From Fibrobacter succinogenes (GTDB taxonomy: Bacteria; Fibrobacterota; Fibrobacteria; Fibrobacterales; Fibrobacteraceae), in the NCBI GenBank assembly GCA_902776765.1, contig CACYRP010000010.1, forward strand, positions 1 through 64,000: DNA of 64,000 nt, written 5' to 3'. A program made the translations under genes and the position numbers. The notes below the pieces were generated by a model. It saw nothing but the letters and a program-made list of their open reading frames with translations. It was not told where the DNA came from and made no database searches. This document shows, piece by piece, positions 18,528 to 28,626 of the stretch (position 1 is its first letter; every line of letters starts with the position of its first letter).

Positions 18528-19601
18528 ATGAAAAAAAGAGTTATTGTCTGCGGAAGTACTTTTGGGCAATTTTATATCAATGCATTGCAGCAACTTTTAA
18601 GTGATGAATTTGAGCTCGTCGGACTTTATGGAAAAGGCAGCGAACGATCCAAGAAATGTGCCGAAACATACGGCATTCCACTTTTCACTGAATTCGAACA
18701 AATTCCACAAGTAGATTTTGCATGCGTTGTGATTAGCTCTGGAACTGTCGGCGGTATCGGCACAGAACTCGCTTGCAAGTTCATGGAAAATAAAATTCAT
18801 GTACTCCAGGAACAGCCCATCCATCCGCGAGATCTTACAGAAACCTACCGCGTTGCAAAAAAGAATGGCGTTTACTTCAAGACTTGCGACCTTTACCCCA
18901 AACTCCCCGAAGTGGCACGTTTTATACGCGTTGCAAAGGAATTGAATAAACACGAGAAACCGCTTTACATCAAGGCCGCCTTCGGCCCGCAAGTTTCATT
19001 TCCGGCGATAGACATTCTTTCGCAAATTCTCCCTTCCATTTACAATCTGAGCGTAGAACACATTACGGAATGTGTTGGCCCGTTCGATATTCTTACAGGA
19101 AAACTAGGCGACACGCCCATCACCATCGAATACAACAATCAGGTAAATACGGATGACCGCGACAACCACGCGCATCTCTTGCATAATTTCGCCATCGTTT
19201 ACGAAACAGGCCGTTTGATTCTCGAAGATACATTCGGCCCCGTACTTTGGAAGCCGCGCATGTACGTTCCCAAGTATTTGTACAATCCCGAAAAACGCAA
19301 CGAAATCCCGCCTTACTTGAAGGAATTGACCATGGAAACTTTGGGCAATTACAAGGCAAAAGATTTTGTGCACGTTTTATTCGACGATTGGAAACAGGGA
19401 ATTGCAGACAACATCGTTGAATTTTCAAAAATGATTGATCAAAAAGTAAAACTCGCTCCTTATGCGCAACGTGAACTTCTGTGTTCACAAAAATGGTCCG
19501 AAATCACCAACATTTTCGGCTTTGCAAAGCTAATTCACCCCGAAAGCAACAGCGAATACATCCCGTCGGCAGAAATCCATAAATATAGCGAAGAGGTTTA
19601 A
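18528..19601 (+). CDS. Thiazolinyl imide reductase, Irp3/YbtU/PchG-like
   Basis: From the ATG at 18528 the protein has about 357 residues. It carries an N-terminal Rossmann segment (RVIVCGSTFGQFYINAL) and the Gfo/Idh-like pattern seen in YbtU and PchG, including VLQEQPIHPRDL, where the conserved EQP follows the nucleotide site, and a long C-terminal domain. The start is chosen for the GAGGGAG site and its position two bases after the previous stop. Such enzymes reduce a carrier-bound thiazoline to a thiazolidine with NADPH. This implies that at least one ring of the product is reduced. Confidence 0.88.
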   Translation: MKKRVIVCGSTFGQFYINALQQLLSDEFELVGLYGKGSERSKKCAETYGIPLFTEFEQIPQVDFACVVISSGTVGGIGTELACKFMENKIHVLQEQPIHPRDLTETYRVAKKNGVYFKTCDLYPKLPEVARFIRVAKELNKHEKPLYIKAAFGPQVSFPAIDILSQILPSIYNLSVEHITECVGPFDILTGKLGDTPITIEYNNQVNTDDRDNHAHLLHNFAIVYETGRLILEDTFGPVLWKPRMYVPKYLYNPEKRNEIPPYLKELTMETLGNYKAKDFVHVLFDDWKQGIADNIVEFSKMIDQKVKLAPYAQRELLCSQKWSEITNIFGFAKLIHPESNSEYIPSAEIHKYSEEV

Positions 19602-19607
19602 AATACA

Positions 19608-22600
19608 ATGGACAAGAACATGAAAGAATTGGTCAATCGTTTTGAAAATAAAGGAATCCATCTTTGGGTTGATGGTGGAAAAATAAAGTATAAAGCATCA
19701 AAGGAACTGATGACACCCGAAGTTCTTGCGGAACTCAAAGCAAATAAAAATGCATTGATTGATTATCTGAGTTCAACACAAGACAAAAGTTCCGTCGCTA
19801 TCGTCATCGACCGCACCAACCGTTTTGAGCCATTCCCACTGACTGACGTACAATCCGCTTATTTGCTCGGTCGCAGCAAGACATTCGAATACGGTGGAGT
19901 TGCTTGCCATGTGTATTTAGAAATCCGTTACGCGGAACTCGAAACATCTAAAGTCCGCAACATTTGGAATGCCATCACACGCAAATACGACATGCTTCAC
20001 GCATTGATTAACGAGGCTGGGTATCAGCAAGTAATGAAGGAAGTTCCAGAGCTTGACATTCCGGAATGGGATTTGGTAAAGAACCCCGAAAAAGCAAACG
20101 ATTTTGAAAAGTTCCGCAAAGAAATGGGCAACCGCGCCTACACTGTCGGGAAATGGCCCATGTTCGGTCTTGCCGTAAGCCGCAATAACGAAAGCGCCAT
20201 TCTTCATTTTTCGATTGAATTTTTGCTCGCCGACTGGACAAGCATTTGGAAACTCGTTGCAGAATTTGAAGCCGCTTATTTTGACGGGATCGCCGTCACG
20301 GGTGAAGAAGAACTTTCTTTCCGAGATTACTTGATTGCAGAAAAAAAACTCAAGGCAACACCACAATACGAAAAAGAAAAGAAGTATTGGATGGAGCGCA
20401 TTGCAAATCTCCCCGATGCACCTGAATTGCCGAAGCTCCCTGCATCAGAAGCGAAGGATTCTTTTGGTCGAAAATTTTTGAGAATTCCAGTCGAATCATG
20501 GAATCGCATAAAGGAGCGCGCAAAGCAATACGGATTGACGCCAACCGTTCCGATCCTTTCGTGCTATGCCGATGTGCTTGCTAAATGGAGTCGCAATAAA
20601 CGATTCTGCATCAACATGACCGTTTTGAACAGACTCCCGCTCCATGAAAAAGTCATGGACATCGTAGGCGATTTTACATCGCTCAGTTTACTCGAAACCG
20701 ATTGTTCTTCAAAAGAAAATTTCCTTGCTCGCAGCCGGAAAATTAACGGTCAACTTTTTGCAGACTTGGACAATCGCCTTTTCAGTGGCGTCGAAGTCAT
20801 GCGTGAAATCTCTAGACAAAGTAAAAAAACAGGGCTTTCGATGCCAATCGTTTACACCAGTGCGATTGGCCTTGCCGATTCGGGGGCACCATTACGCGGA
20901 GACTTTGTCGGAGGAATTTCCCAGACGCCGCAAACATTTATCGACTGTCAAGTGATGGATGGAACGTTCGGATTGCAAGTCAACTGGGACTATCGCGAAG
21001 GCGTATTCCCAGAAGGCGTTTTGGATTCCATGTTCGAAGCTTTCGAAAAACGCTTGATTACGCTCGCTGAAGAAAATACCAATTGGGAAGATGTTGCAGA
21101 AATCGCCCTCCCCAACCGCGACGCCGCAGAACGCAAGGCTGCGAATGACACGCGAAAAGATTGGAACGTGCGAATGTTGCAAGACGACTTTATCGAAAGT
21201 GTCAAGCGCACGCCGAAAAAAATTGCCATTGACGATGGCAAAGTCAAATTCACATTCGAAGAACTTGACGCACGCGCTAAAGTCCTTGCCGACCAGCTCA
21301 TCACCTGCGGCGTAAAGGCTCAGGATTGCGTCCCGGTCTTGATGGAAAAATCATCATGGCAAGTTGTAGCCGTATTCGGCATCCTGTATGCAGGCGCAAT
21401 TTACGTTCCAATCGCAGCGAACAAAGCAAAAGGCCGTGCCGAAAAAATCGTCAAGAAGACAGGTGCGAAAGTCGCCATTGGAATTTCTTCTGACGAAGCA
21501 ATTCTCGAAGGCGAACTCACAACAATTAACGTCGACTCGCTTAATGCCAATATCTTTGCCGTAGACTGCTCAAGATTTCCCAAGCGCACTCCCGACGATA
21601 TCGCCTACATCATCTACACCAGCGGAAGTACGGGTGAACCCAAGGGCGTCGTGATTACGCACAACGGAGCCATGAACACGATTGATGACATGAACAGTCG
21701 ATTCGGAATCACGGCAAATGATGCGGTTCTTGGACTTTCGCAGTTAAACTTCGACCTTTCTGTCTATGATATTTTCGGAGTACTCGCTTGTGGCGGAACC
21801 GTTATTTACCCCACCGCCGAAGATTACATGAATCCCGAAATTTGGGAATCTCTCATTCACAAGAATCACATTACGGTGTGGAATACCGTTCCCGCATTAA
21901 TGAAGATGCTTTTAAACTTTATCGAAAGCAAGCCCAATGCAGAGCCGCTCCCGCTTCGTGAAGTATTCCTCTCGGGCGATTGGATTCCTGTTGACATGCC
22001 CGAAAGAATCCGCAAAGCAGCTCCCGGCGTTGATGTGATTTGCCTTGGCGGTGCAACAGAAGCATCCATTTGGTCGAACTACCACCGTTACGATCCGAAT
22101 GATGGTCTCAAAATTTTGCCGTACGGTCGCCCGCTTGCAAATCAGACAATGCACATTCTCGATGAGAATTTACAACCCTGCCCGACAATGGTCGCAGGGC
22201 AAATTGCGCTCGGTGGCGACGGCGTTGCACTCGGCTATTATCTTGATGCAGAACGCACAGCCGCTCAATTCGTAACACTACCACAAACAGGCGAACATGT
22301 TTACTTAACAGGCGACATGGGCCGTTATTTACCGGGCGGTGAAATCGAATTTCTTGGCCGCGAAGACACACAAGTTAAAATTCGTGGGCATCGCATTGAA
22401 CTTGGTGAAATTGAAAACATCTTGAAAGACTTCCCCGCCATCAAGGAAGCCGCTGCCGTCGTAAGCGAAGACAAGCGCGAAATCTATTCCGCCATTGTCG
22501 CTGAAAATGCTACACCTGACGCCATTAACGCAAAAAAGCAAAAGTTTGTCGAACGCGAAAATGCTGTCGAAAAATTCATGCAAGAAAGCATTGGCGAAAT

Positions 22601-25600
22601 AAACGTCAATGAAGTTAACGCTGGCTATAAAGCCGAAGAAAAAGCAAGTACTTACAGTATTTTACTCGCTCTTCAAAAGATGGGTGTTTTCCAAAAAGAT
22701 AAAACCTACACCATCGAAAAAATCAAGGCTCCAGTCATTTCCAAATACCATTATCTTGTCACACAATGGCTCGGTTATCTACTTGCAGAAAAGTTTATCG
22801 AACAGCAAGGTGATTCCTACGTTTGTCGTATTGATGCCACCGAGCAAGAAAAAGAGAAACTTTGGAATGACGCCTATGAAGTTTGGAACGGCGAATACAT
22901 TGCAAAAGATTTCCTTGAATATGTCAAGCTCAATGGCGACAATCTTGCAGAAATTGCGCAAGGTAAAGTCGATCCAGGTAAATTCTTGTATGCAGAAGAA
23001 GGCGACAAATATCGTTATACCGATTCGCTTTATGTCAAAAATAAAATCATGCAGATTGCATTCAAGACTTTAGCGGAATACCTAAAGCAAATCTTGGCCG
23101 AAAATCCTGAACGCACAATCCGTATTCTCGAAGTTGGCGCAGGAACAGGCTCTGCAACAAGGTATTTATTACCCGCATTAAAGGGTCATAAATTTGAATA
23201 CTACTTCACGGATTATCTAAAGCACTTTTTCCCGACCGCACAGGAAATGTTCAAGGATTATCCGGAACTTGTATTTAAGCAGTTGGACTTGAATGAAGAT
23301 TTCCACAAGCAAGGTTTAAAATCCAATTCATTCGATATTGTCTTTGGCGGTTACGTCATGGATAACGCTATTGATTTCGAAAAGACATTGGAACAGATTG
23401 AAGATGTCATCGTTCCTGGCGGACATTTCATGTTCCTAGAATCTTATGAACTTTCGGCATGGATTACAATTACACAGGCGCTTTTGATGGATGTTCCGTC
23501 CGACGATTTGGAACGTCAAAGAGAAATTTTTGAACAGCTAAAAACGCCTCGTCACAAGTGGGCAGAAAAACTCCAGCATGGTGAAAAAGACGCTAGCATA
23601 AGTTCGTTCCCAGCAAACGACAATGCGCTCGATCTTTTGCACGTGCTATTCTTTGTCAAGCAAGTCAAATGCAACAAGCAAGTTATCGACAGCGAAAAGC
23701 TCAAGGAACACCTTGATAAATACCTTTTGCATTACATGCACCCTGGTTACATTCAGGAATTCAACGCTTTGCCGCTTTCTGCAAATGGCAAAATCGACCG
23801 CAAGAAGATTCTCAAGTTCTTCGAAGAATCAAAGGCCAAAACGGGTGCGTTAAACCTTACGCAAGTCGAAGAAGCGCTTGTCAGCAGCCTACCGATTGAA
23901 AAAGCAACCGCTTTCTTGGGCAGCAATAAGGACAACCTCATCATTGCAGTGGAACCGCGCCAAAAGCAGGGCAAGCAAATCGAAGCCGCAGAAAGTTCTT
24001 TTGCACAAATCACCGCTCAGGTCAGCGAGGAAGTCGATAAACAGTTGGCCGATTGCGATTGGGAAAAAATCAAAGTCAGTTCGAAAACACAAGAAGATGC
24101 CGCAGCGGATTCTATTCTTCTCGGACTTTTGAAAACAAACATTCTCGTATTCGGGAAAGACTTTACCAAGCAAGAATTGGAACAGGCTTTGCCTGAAAAA
24201 TATCAATTCCATGCCCAAGAATGGATTAACGCTCTCGTAAACAATGGAAAGATCGCCGCCTGCGAAAATGGTTACAAGATTTTGGAAGAAACCACTCCTG
24301 AAAAGAACGAAAAGAAGTGGGAAGAGGCCATTCAAAAGCTTGACAGCCATATCGCAAAGCCGGAATACCTCCTTTACCTCAAGGATAACGGAACTCACTT
24401 TGGCGAAATATTAAAAGGGACTGTCAATCCAGAAGAATTTGTTTACAAGAACTATACCGGTAGCAAAGACAAGAATGCACTAGAAAACTGGACTGATATC
24501 ATGCAAGCCCAGAATACAAACAAGAGCATCAACAAGTATCTTGTCGCATTCTTGGAAAAGACCATGATGAAGGATTCCAAGAAAACTTGGAGAATTCTTG
24601 AACTTGGCGCTGGCACAGGTGTAATCACCAAACAGGTTTTCGATTATCTCAAGAAATCGGGAATTCCGTTCATTTACAATTTCACGGATAAGTTCACCCA
24701 ATTCTTCGCAACAGCCTCGGAATACACTCATAAAGATCCTGCCATGATCTTTACACAATTGGATTTCAATGAGGATTTCGAAAATCAGGGCATTGCAGAA
24801 AACAGTGTCGATATTGTCCTATGCGGTGGCGTAATGGCCAATTCCGTCGATTTGAACTACACGCTAGAACAAATCAAAAAAGTCTTGGTCCCTGGCGGAT
24901 ACCTCTATATCGGAGAAGCGGTCGATAACATGGCATCCGTATCTGTCTCGCAGGCGTTAATGATGGACAAGCCTACCGACAAGATTAGAGAACAAAATAT
25001 GTTCTTGTCGAAGGACGAATGGATTCATTTCATTTGCAGTAAAGATGGGCTCAACAACATTGCCACATTCCCGCAAGACGACGCCAAGGCTCAAATGTTG
25101 GGCGGTCACTTGTATGTCAAGCAAATGAAGTACGACAAGGATGAAGTTGCTGAATCTTCTGTGAAGTTGATTCTGAATGACCTCTGCCCTGAAAAGAACA
25201 CATCCATCCATATCCTTGACAAATTGCCCTTGACCGCAGGCGGAAACGTTGACCAGCGTGCGCTCAAGCACTACGCAGATGCATTCGAAGCCTCTCAAGG
25301 TAAAGACCAGTCCATCGAAAAACGCCTTATCGAAATCGCCATCAAAGCTTTAAACATAGATTCTATCGGCAAAGACGACAATTTCTACGATTTTGGAGCC
25401 GATTCCTTGCTCATGGCGCAAATGGCTACAACGATTCGCAACGAACTCGCGCCAAACAAGACATTCGATGCAATATTAAAGCAGATGCTCGATTTTCCAA
25501 CAGTCAACGACGTTGCGAGATTCTTGAAAGATGAAATCGAAGAAAGCGCAACCCATTCTGGAGAACTGATTCAACTTCAGCGACACGGCAAAGCCAAAAA

Positions 25601-26495
25601 CGATTGCGCAAGAATTCTTCTTCCGACCGTTCTTTGGAACGATGAAATATTCCATGAAATTATTCCGCTCATGGAAAAACAAGACGAAGGTGAAATTTAC
25701 ACATTCAAGCTTTTGAATACGCAACAATTCTTTGAACTTAAAGAAGACGAAGTCGCAAGCGTCTTAGCCAAGGAATTTGCAGATAAAATCATTGCTGCCC
25801 ACGTGACAAAAGTTCAAATTATCGGATACAGTTTCAACGGAAAACTTTCGCTTGAACTTGCCGAACGTCTAGAAAATGCAGGAATCGAAGTCATAGACCT
25901 TGCTATTGTCGAAGGCGCACGTTTACCATTCGAGCTCAAGCAAACAAACATGAAAGACTTCTTCTTCGCGACATTGATTGGCGTTGCTCCAGAAAAAGTC
26001 GGATTCAAATTTGAAGACATCACTTATTTAATGGTCCAATACCTCGAAGAAACAAAGAAGAAAATCATTGATGAAACCGATTTTGAAAAAATAATCAGCA
26101 GTTCTTCTGATGCGGCAGCCATCAGAGCGTTCAACGCATTATCGGCCAACGAACGTTTTGCAAAAATCAAGGAATATTCCGGAGCATTTGCCAAAACAAC
26201 AACAGACGAAGCGTTTACTCGAATCAAGAAAACATTCGATCAAAATTTCAACGTCATGATTCATTATAATCCAACTCCGTACTTTGGCGATTTACGCTAT
26301 TTAAAGGCGAATAACGGCAACAGCATCTTCAAAAATGCAGACAAAATGTTATTCCAAAAATGGGATGATCTTTGCATTGGCGAAATCAAGTACGAAGAAC
26401 TCAAAGGCGATCACTTTACTGCGTTCACTTCAAAAGATTACGCCGTAGATTTAGCAGAAAAACTTTCATTGAATAAGCTAGAGGAACTTGCCTAA
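19608..26495 (+). CDS. NRPS: TubC docking-Cy-A(Cys) with two inserted methyltransferases-PCP-TE
   Basis: The 2295-residue termination protein has, in order: a TubC-type docking domain (about 1-58); a Cy domain (about 72-500) whose usual D-x4-D-x2-S motif reads E204-x4-D209-x2-S212; an A domain (about 515-960; TSGSTGEPKG 671-680, pocket D-L-Y-N-F-S-L-I-W, cysteine-type); methyltransferase 1 (motif I EVGAGTGS, about 1175-1182); an A10 segment NGKIDRKK (1393-1400); methyltransferase 2 (ELGAGTGV, 1665-1672); a second degenerate A10-like segment GGNVDQRAL (1878-1886); PCP (Ser1933 in GADSLL); and TE (GYSFNG, Ser2075; GDH at 2267-2269). Both methyltransferases keep motif I. The TE lacks the usual final glycine of GxSxG and has Glu where the catalytic Asp is expected (VEGA). 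Release by this TE makes it the last module. Confidence 0.92.
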   Translation: MDKNMKELVNRFENKGIHLWVDGGKIKYKASKELMTPEVLAELKANKNALIDYLSSTQDKSSVAIVIDRTNRFEPFPLTDVQSAYLLGRSKTFEYGGVACHVYLEIRYAELETSKVRNIWNAITRKYDMLHALINEAGYQQVMKEVPELDIPEWDLVKNPEKANDFEKFRKEMGNRAYTVGKWPMFGLAVSRNNESAILHFSIEFLLADWTSIWKLVAEFEAAYFDGIAVTGEEELSFRDYLIAEKKLKATPQYEKEKKYWMERIANLPDAPELPKLPASEAKDSFGRKFLRIPVESWNRIKERAKQYGLTPTVPILSCYADVLAKWSRNKRFCINMTVLNRLPLHEKVMDIVGDFTSLSLLETDCSSKENFLARSRKINGQLFADLDNRLFSGVEVMREISRQSKKTGLSMPIVYTSAIGLADSGAPLRGDFVGGISQTPQTFIDCQVMDGTFGLQVNWDYREGVFPEGVLDSMFEAFEKRLITLAEENTNWEDVAEIALPNRDAAERKAANDTRKDWNVRMLQDDFIESVKRTPKKIAIDDGKVKFTFEELDARAKVLADQLITCGVKAQDCVPVLMEKSSWQVVAVFGILYAGAIYVPIAANKAKGRAEKIVKKTGAKVAIGISSDEAILEGELTTINVDSLNANIFAVDCSRFPKRTPDDIAYIIYTSGSTGEPKGVVITHNGAMNTIDDMNSRFGITANDAVLGLSQLNFDLSVYDIFGVLACGGTVIYPTAEDYMNPEIWESLIHKNHITVWNTVPALMKMLLNFIESKPNAEPLPLREVFLSGDWIPVDMPERIRKAAPGVDVICLGGATEASIWSNYHRYDPNDGLKILPYGRPLANQTMHILDENLQPCPTMVAGQIALGGDGVALGYYLDAERTAAQFVTLPQTGEHVYLTGDMGRYLPGGEIEFLGREDTQVKIRGHRIELGEIENILKDFPAIKEAAAVVSEDKREIYSAIVAENATPDAINAKKQKFVERENAVEKFMQESIGEINVNEVNAGYKAEEKASTYSILLALQKMGVFQKDKTYTIEKIKAPVISKYHYLVTQWLGYLLAEKFIEQQGDSYVCRIDATEQEKEKLWNDAYEVWNGEYIAKDFLEYVKLNGDNLAEIAQGKVDPGKFLYAEEGDKYRYTDSLYVKNKIMQIAFKTLAEYLKQILAENPERTIRILEVGAGTGSATRYLLPALKGHKFEYYFTDYLKHFFPTAQEMFKDYPELVFKQLDLNEDFHKQGLKSNSFDIVFGGYVMDNAIDFEKTLEQIEDVIVPGGHFMFLESYELSAWITITQALLMDVPSDDLERQREIFEQLKTPRHKWAEKLQHGEKDASISSFPANDNALDLLHVLFFVKQVKCNKQVIDSEKLKEHLDKYLLHYMHPGYIQEFNALPLSANGKIDRKKILKFFEESKAKTGALNLTQVEEALVSSLPIEKATAFLGSNKDNLIIAVEPRQKQGKQIEAAESSFAQITAQVSEEVDKQLADCDWEKIKVSSKTQEDAAADSILLGLLKTNILVFGKDFTKQELEQALPEKYQFHAQEWINALVNNGKIAACENGYKILEETTPEKNEKKWEEAIQKLDSHIAKPEYLLYLKDNGTHFGEILKGTVNPEEFVYKNYTGSKDKNALENWTDIMQAQNTNKSINKYLVAFLEKTMMKDSKKTWRILELGAGTGVITKQVFDYLKKSGIPFIYNFTDKFTQFFATASEYTHKDPAMIFTQLDFNEDFENQGIAENSVDIVLCGGVMANSVDLNYTLEQIKKVLVPGGYLYIGEAVDNMASVSVSQALMMDKPTDKIREQNMFLSKDEWIHFICSKDGLNNIATFPQDDAKAQMLGGHLYVKQMKYDKDEVAESSVKLILNDLCPEKNTSIHILDKLPLTAGGNVDQRALKHYADAFEASQGKDQSIEKRLIEIAIKALNIDSIGKDDNFYDFGADSLLMAQMATTIRNELAPNKTFDAILKQMLDFPTVNDVARFLKDEIEESATHSGELIQLQRHGKAKNDCARILLPTVLWNDEIFHEIIPLMEKQDEGEIYTFKLLNTQQFFELKEDEVASVLAKEFADKIIAAHVTKVQIIGYSFNGKLSLELAERLENAGIEVIDLAIVEGARLPFELKQTNMKDFFFATLIGVAPEKVGFKFEDITYLMVQYLEETKKKIIDETDFEKIISSSSDAAAIRAFNALSANERFAKIKEYSGAFAKTTTDEAFTRIKKTFDQNFNVMIHYNPTPYFGDLRYLKANNGNSIFKNADKMLFQKWDDLCIGEIKYEELKGDHFTAFTSKDYAVDLAEKLSLNKLEELA

Positions 26496-27949
26496 TGGAT
26501 TATCAAAAAATTAGCGAGCTTATCGACAGCTTCGCTCATCGAGGCGTTACGCTCTGGCTCGAAGAAGGAAAGCTCAAGTTCCGCGCAACAAGCGGGGCAC
26601 TTTCCGCAATCGACAAAGAATGCCTCAAAGCGAATAAAGCCGACATTATCGCATTCCTCGAAAAGAAGGACGAAGACGAAAAAGACTCCTTTCCGCTTTC
26701 GCCCATTCAAAAATCGTATCTCGTCGGACGCGATCCCATTTACGATCTTGGCGGGATTAACACCCATTACTATATGGAATTGGAGCTTGATGAATCTCTA
26801 GACGTAGAACGTTTGCAGAACGCATGGAACGAAGTCATCGTCCACGATGATGCACTTCGCCTTGTCATTTCATCAGCGGGAACGCAACGTGTTCTTGAAA
26901 CTGCGCCATCCTATTCCATTGAAATTGTGGAGCTAGAATCTCCTGAACAGCGACTTGAAAAACGCAAGGAATGGAGCCATCACATTTATCCGTTGAATCA
27001 ATGGCCGTTCTTTACGATGCGTGTTTCCCGCGTTCCGAACACAAAAGATGTTCTGCATTTCGATTTCGACTGCATGATTATGGACGCCTGGAGCGCAAAG
27101 ATTGCTTTGTCGCAAATGTTCAAGTTCTATCGCCACGAAAATGTGCAATGGGTGGACTACAGTTTCAAGGATTACTGCACAGACCTTGTCGCCTACGAAA
27201 AACAGCAAGATTATTCACAGGCAGAAGCATTCTGGAAATCGAAGGTAAATGAATTAGTTTGCGAGCCTGACTTGCCCTACGCAAAACCACTTTCTGAAAT
27301 CCACAACCATCGTTTTTCAAGAATTTCGGGCGAATTGTCCATCGAAGAATTTGCGCTGTTCCAGCAGAGATGCCGAGAATACCGCACGACGCCCGCTGCG
27401 GTCATCAGCACCGCGTATCTTAAAGCGCTCCTTGGCTTTAGCAAAAACGATTCGCTGACTATCAATTCGACATTATTCAACCGCCTTCCGCTCCATAAAA
27501 ACATCAACTCGGTTGTCGGAGACTTTACAAACATCGCATTCATCACGCTCTCCAAAAAGTGCAAAAACTTTTTGGAATGTGTTCAGTCCGTACAAAAGGA
27601 TATGTGGCAACTCGTGCGATTCCACACATTTGATGGCACAAAAATTCTCAAGTTCAAGGAAGGACTTTCGCCCATGCGCGCGCAGATGCCCATCGTCATC
27701 ACCTGCGTTCTAGAAAACGGACAAAAATCCAACAGCGAAATGCCCAAAGGACTGCACCAGATTTACGCCCTCAGCAAAACACCGCAAGTCGTGTTGGATT
27801 ACCAAGTAACCAATTTCGACGGGAAACTGTCCGTCAACTGGGACTATGCAGAGCCAGCATTTACTCCAAATACGTTAAAGCAAATGTTCGCCGCGAATGT
27901 CGGTTTGCTCAAGCGATTACTGACCGAAAAATGGGAAGAGGTTCTGTAA
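26495..27949 (+). CDS. Stand-alone TubC docking plus cyclization (Cy) domain protein
   Basis: This 484-residue protein consists only of a TubC-type docking domain (about 1-55; HRGVTLWLEEGKLKFRA) and a condensation/cyclization domain with the canonical D192-x4-D197-x2-S200 motif, plus the Cy-like segments FPLSPIQKSYLVGR and VVGDFTN. It has no A or carrier domain. Since the protein at 14720 has A and PCP but no Cy, the two can together make one complete cysteine module acting in trans. The start overlaps the previous stop (TAATG). Confidence 0.9.
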   Translation: MDYQKISELIDSFAHRGVTLWLEEGKLKFRATSGALSAIDKECLKANKADIIAFLEKKDEDEKDSFPLSPIQKSYLVGRDPIYDLGGINTHYYMELELDESLDVERLQNAWNEVIVHDDALRLVISSAGTQRVLETAPSYSIEIVELESPEQRLEKRKEWSHHIYPLNQWPFFTMRVSRVPNTKDVLHFDFDCMIMDAWSAKIALSQMFKFYRHENVQWVDYSFKDYCTDLVAYEKQQDYSQAEAFWKSKVNELVCEPDLPYAKPLSEIHNHRFSRISGELSIEEFALFQQRCREYRTTPAAVISTAYLKALLGFSKNDSLTINSTLFNRLPLHKNINSVVGDFTNIAFITLSKKCKNFLECVQSVQKDMWQLVRFHTFDGTKILKFKEGLSPMRAQMPIVITCVLENGQKSNSEMPKGLHQIYALSKTPQVVLDYQVTNFDGKLSVNWDYAEPAFTPNTLKQMFAANVGLLKRLLTEKWEEVL

Positions 27950-28626
27950 TGCTCTACATTTTTTCAGAAACAGAATCATTCACTGAATGCGACTTGGCGG
28001 GGCTATGGCCCCTGCTGAGCGAACAGCGCGCAAAACGCGTCGACAAGTACCGCTATTTCAAGGATCGCAAACTTTCCGCACTCGCTTACATTCTTTTGCG
28101 ATATGCCTTGATCGAAGAAAAAGGCATTGATGAAAAAGTAGAATTTGAATTCGGTCCTTACGGAAAGCCGTTCATCAAAGGCTTACCCGAACTACAGTTT
28201 AACTTATCCCATACCGCGGGAGGAGTCGTTTGCGGACTTTCAAATACCCCCATCGGTGTTGACATTGCCGATGTAACCGCCAGTAATTTAGACTGTATCA
28301 AAACAGCAATGCACCCTGCCGAACAAAAGATAATAGCGCTTTCAAATGACAAAGCACGCACTTTCGCACGTTTCTGGTCGATGAAAGAAAGTTATCTCAA
28401 ATACACCGGTACAGGAATCGGCGAAAATATTTACAGCATAAATTTTTCAGATTTCAATGAAAATTTATTTGACTATAAAAATGGGAAAATGCAGGTCATT
28501 GAATGCGAAAAAACAGTCGTCAGTGCATTTTGCGCCGAAGCCCTAGCCATCAAGCATCTCACCAAAATAGATCTATTTGAATTTTTAATCGGAGAACCCC
28601 AATATGGAAAACTTGCCTACGCTTAA
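27949..28626 (+). CDS. Sfp-type 4'-phosphopantetheinyl transferase
   Basis: The 225-residue enzyme shows the family motifs FNLSHT (84-89), GVDIADV (103-109, magnesium-binding Asp) and WSMKESYLK (143-151). It transfers phosphopantetheine from CoA to the conserved serine of carrier domains, here the five carriers of this NRPS system. The start at 27949 overlaps the previous stop (TAATG) and has an AAGAGG site; an in-frame ATG at 27931 lies inside the previous gene. It overlaps the next gene by 23 bases. Confidence 0.93.
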   Translation: MLYIFSETESFTECDLAGLWPLLSEQRAKRVDKYRYFKDRKLSALAYILLRYALIEEKGIDEKVEFEFGPYGKPFIKGLPELQFNLSHTAGGVVCGLSNTPIGVDIADVTASNLDCIKTAMHPAEQKIIALSNDKARTFARFWSMKESYLKYTGTGIGENIYSINFSDFNENLFDYKNGKMQVIECEKTVVSAFCAEALAIKHLTKIDLFEFLIGEPQYGKLAYA

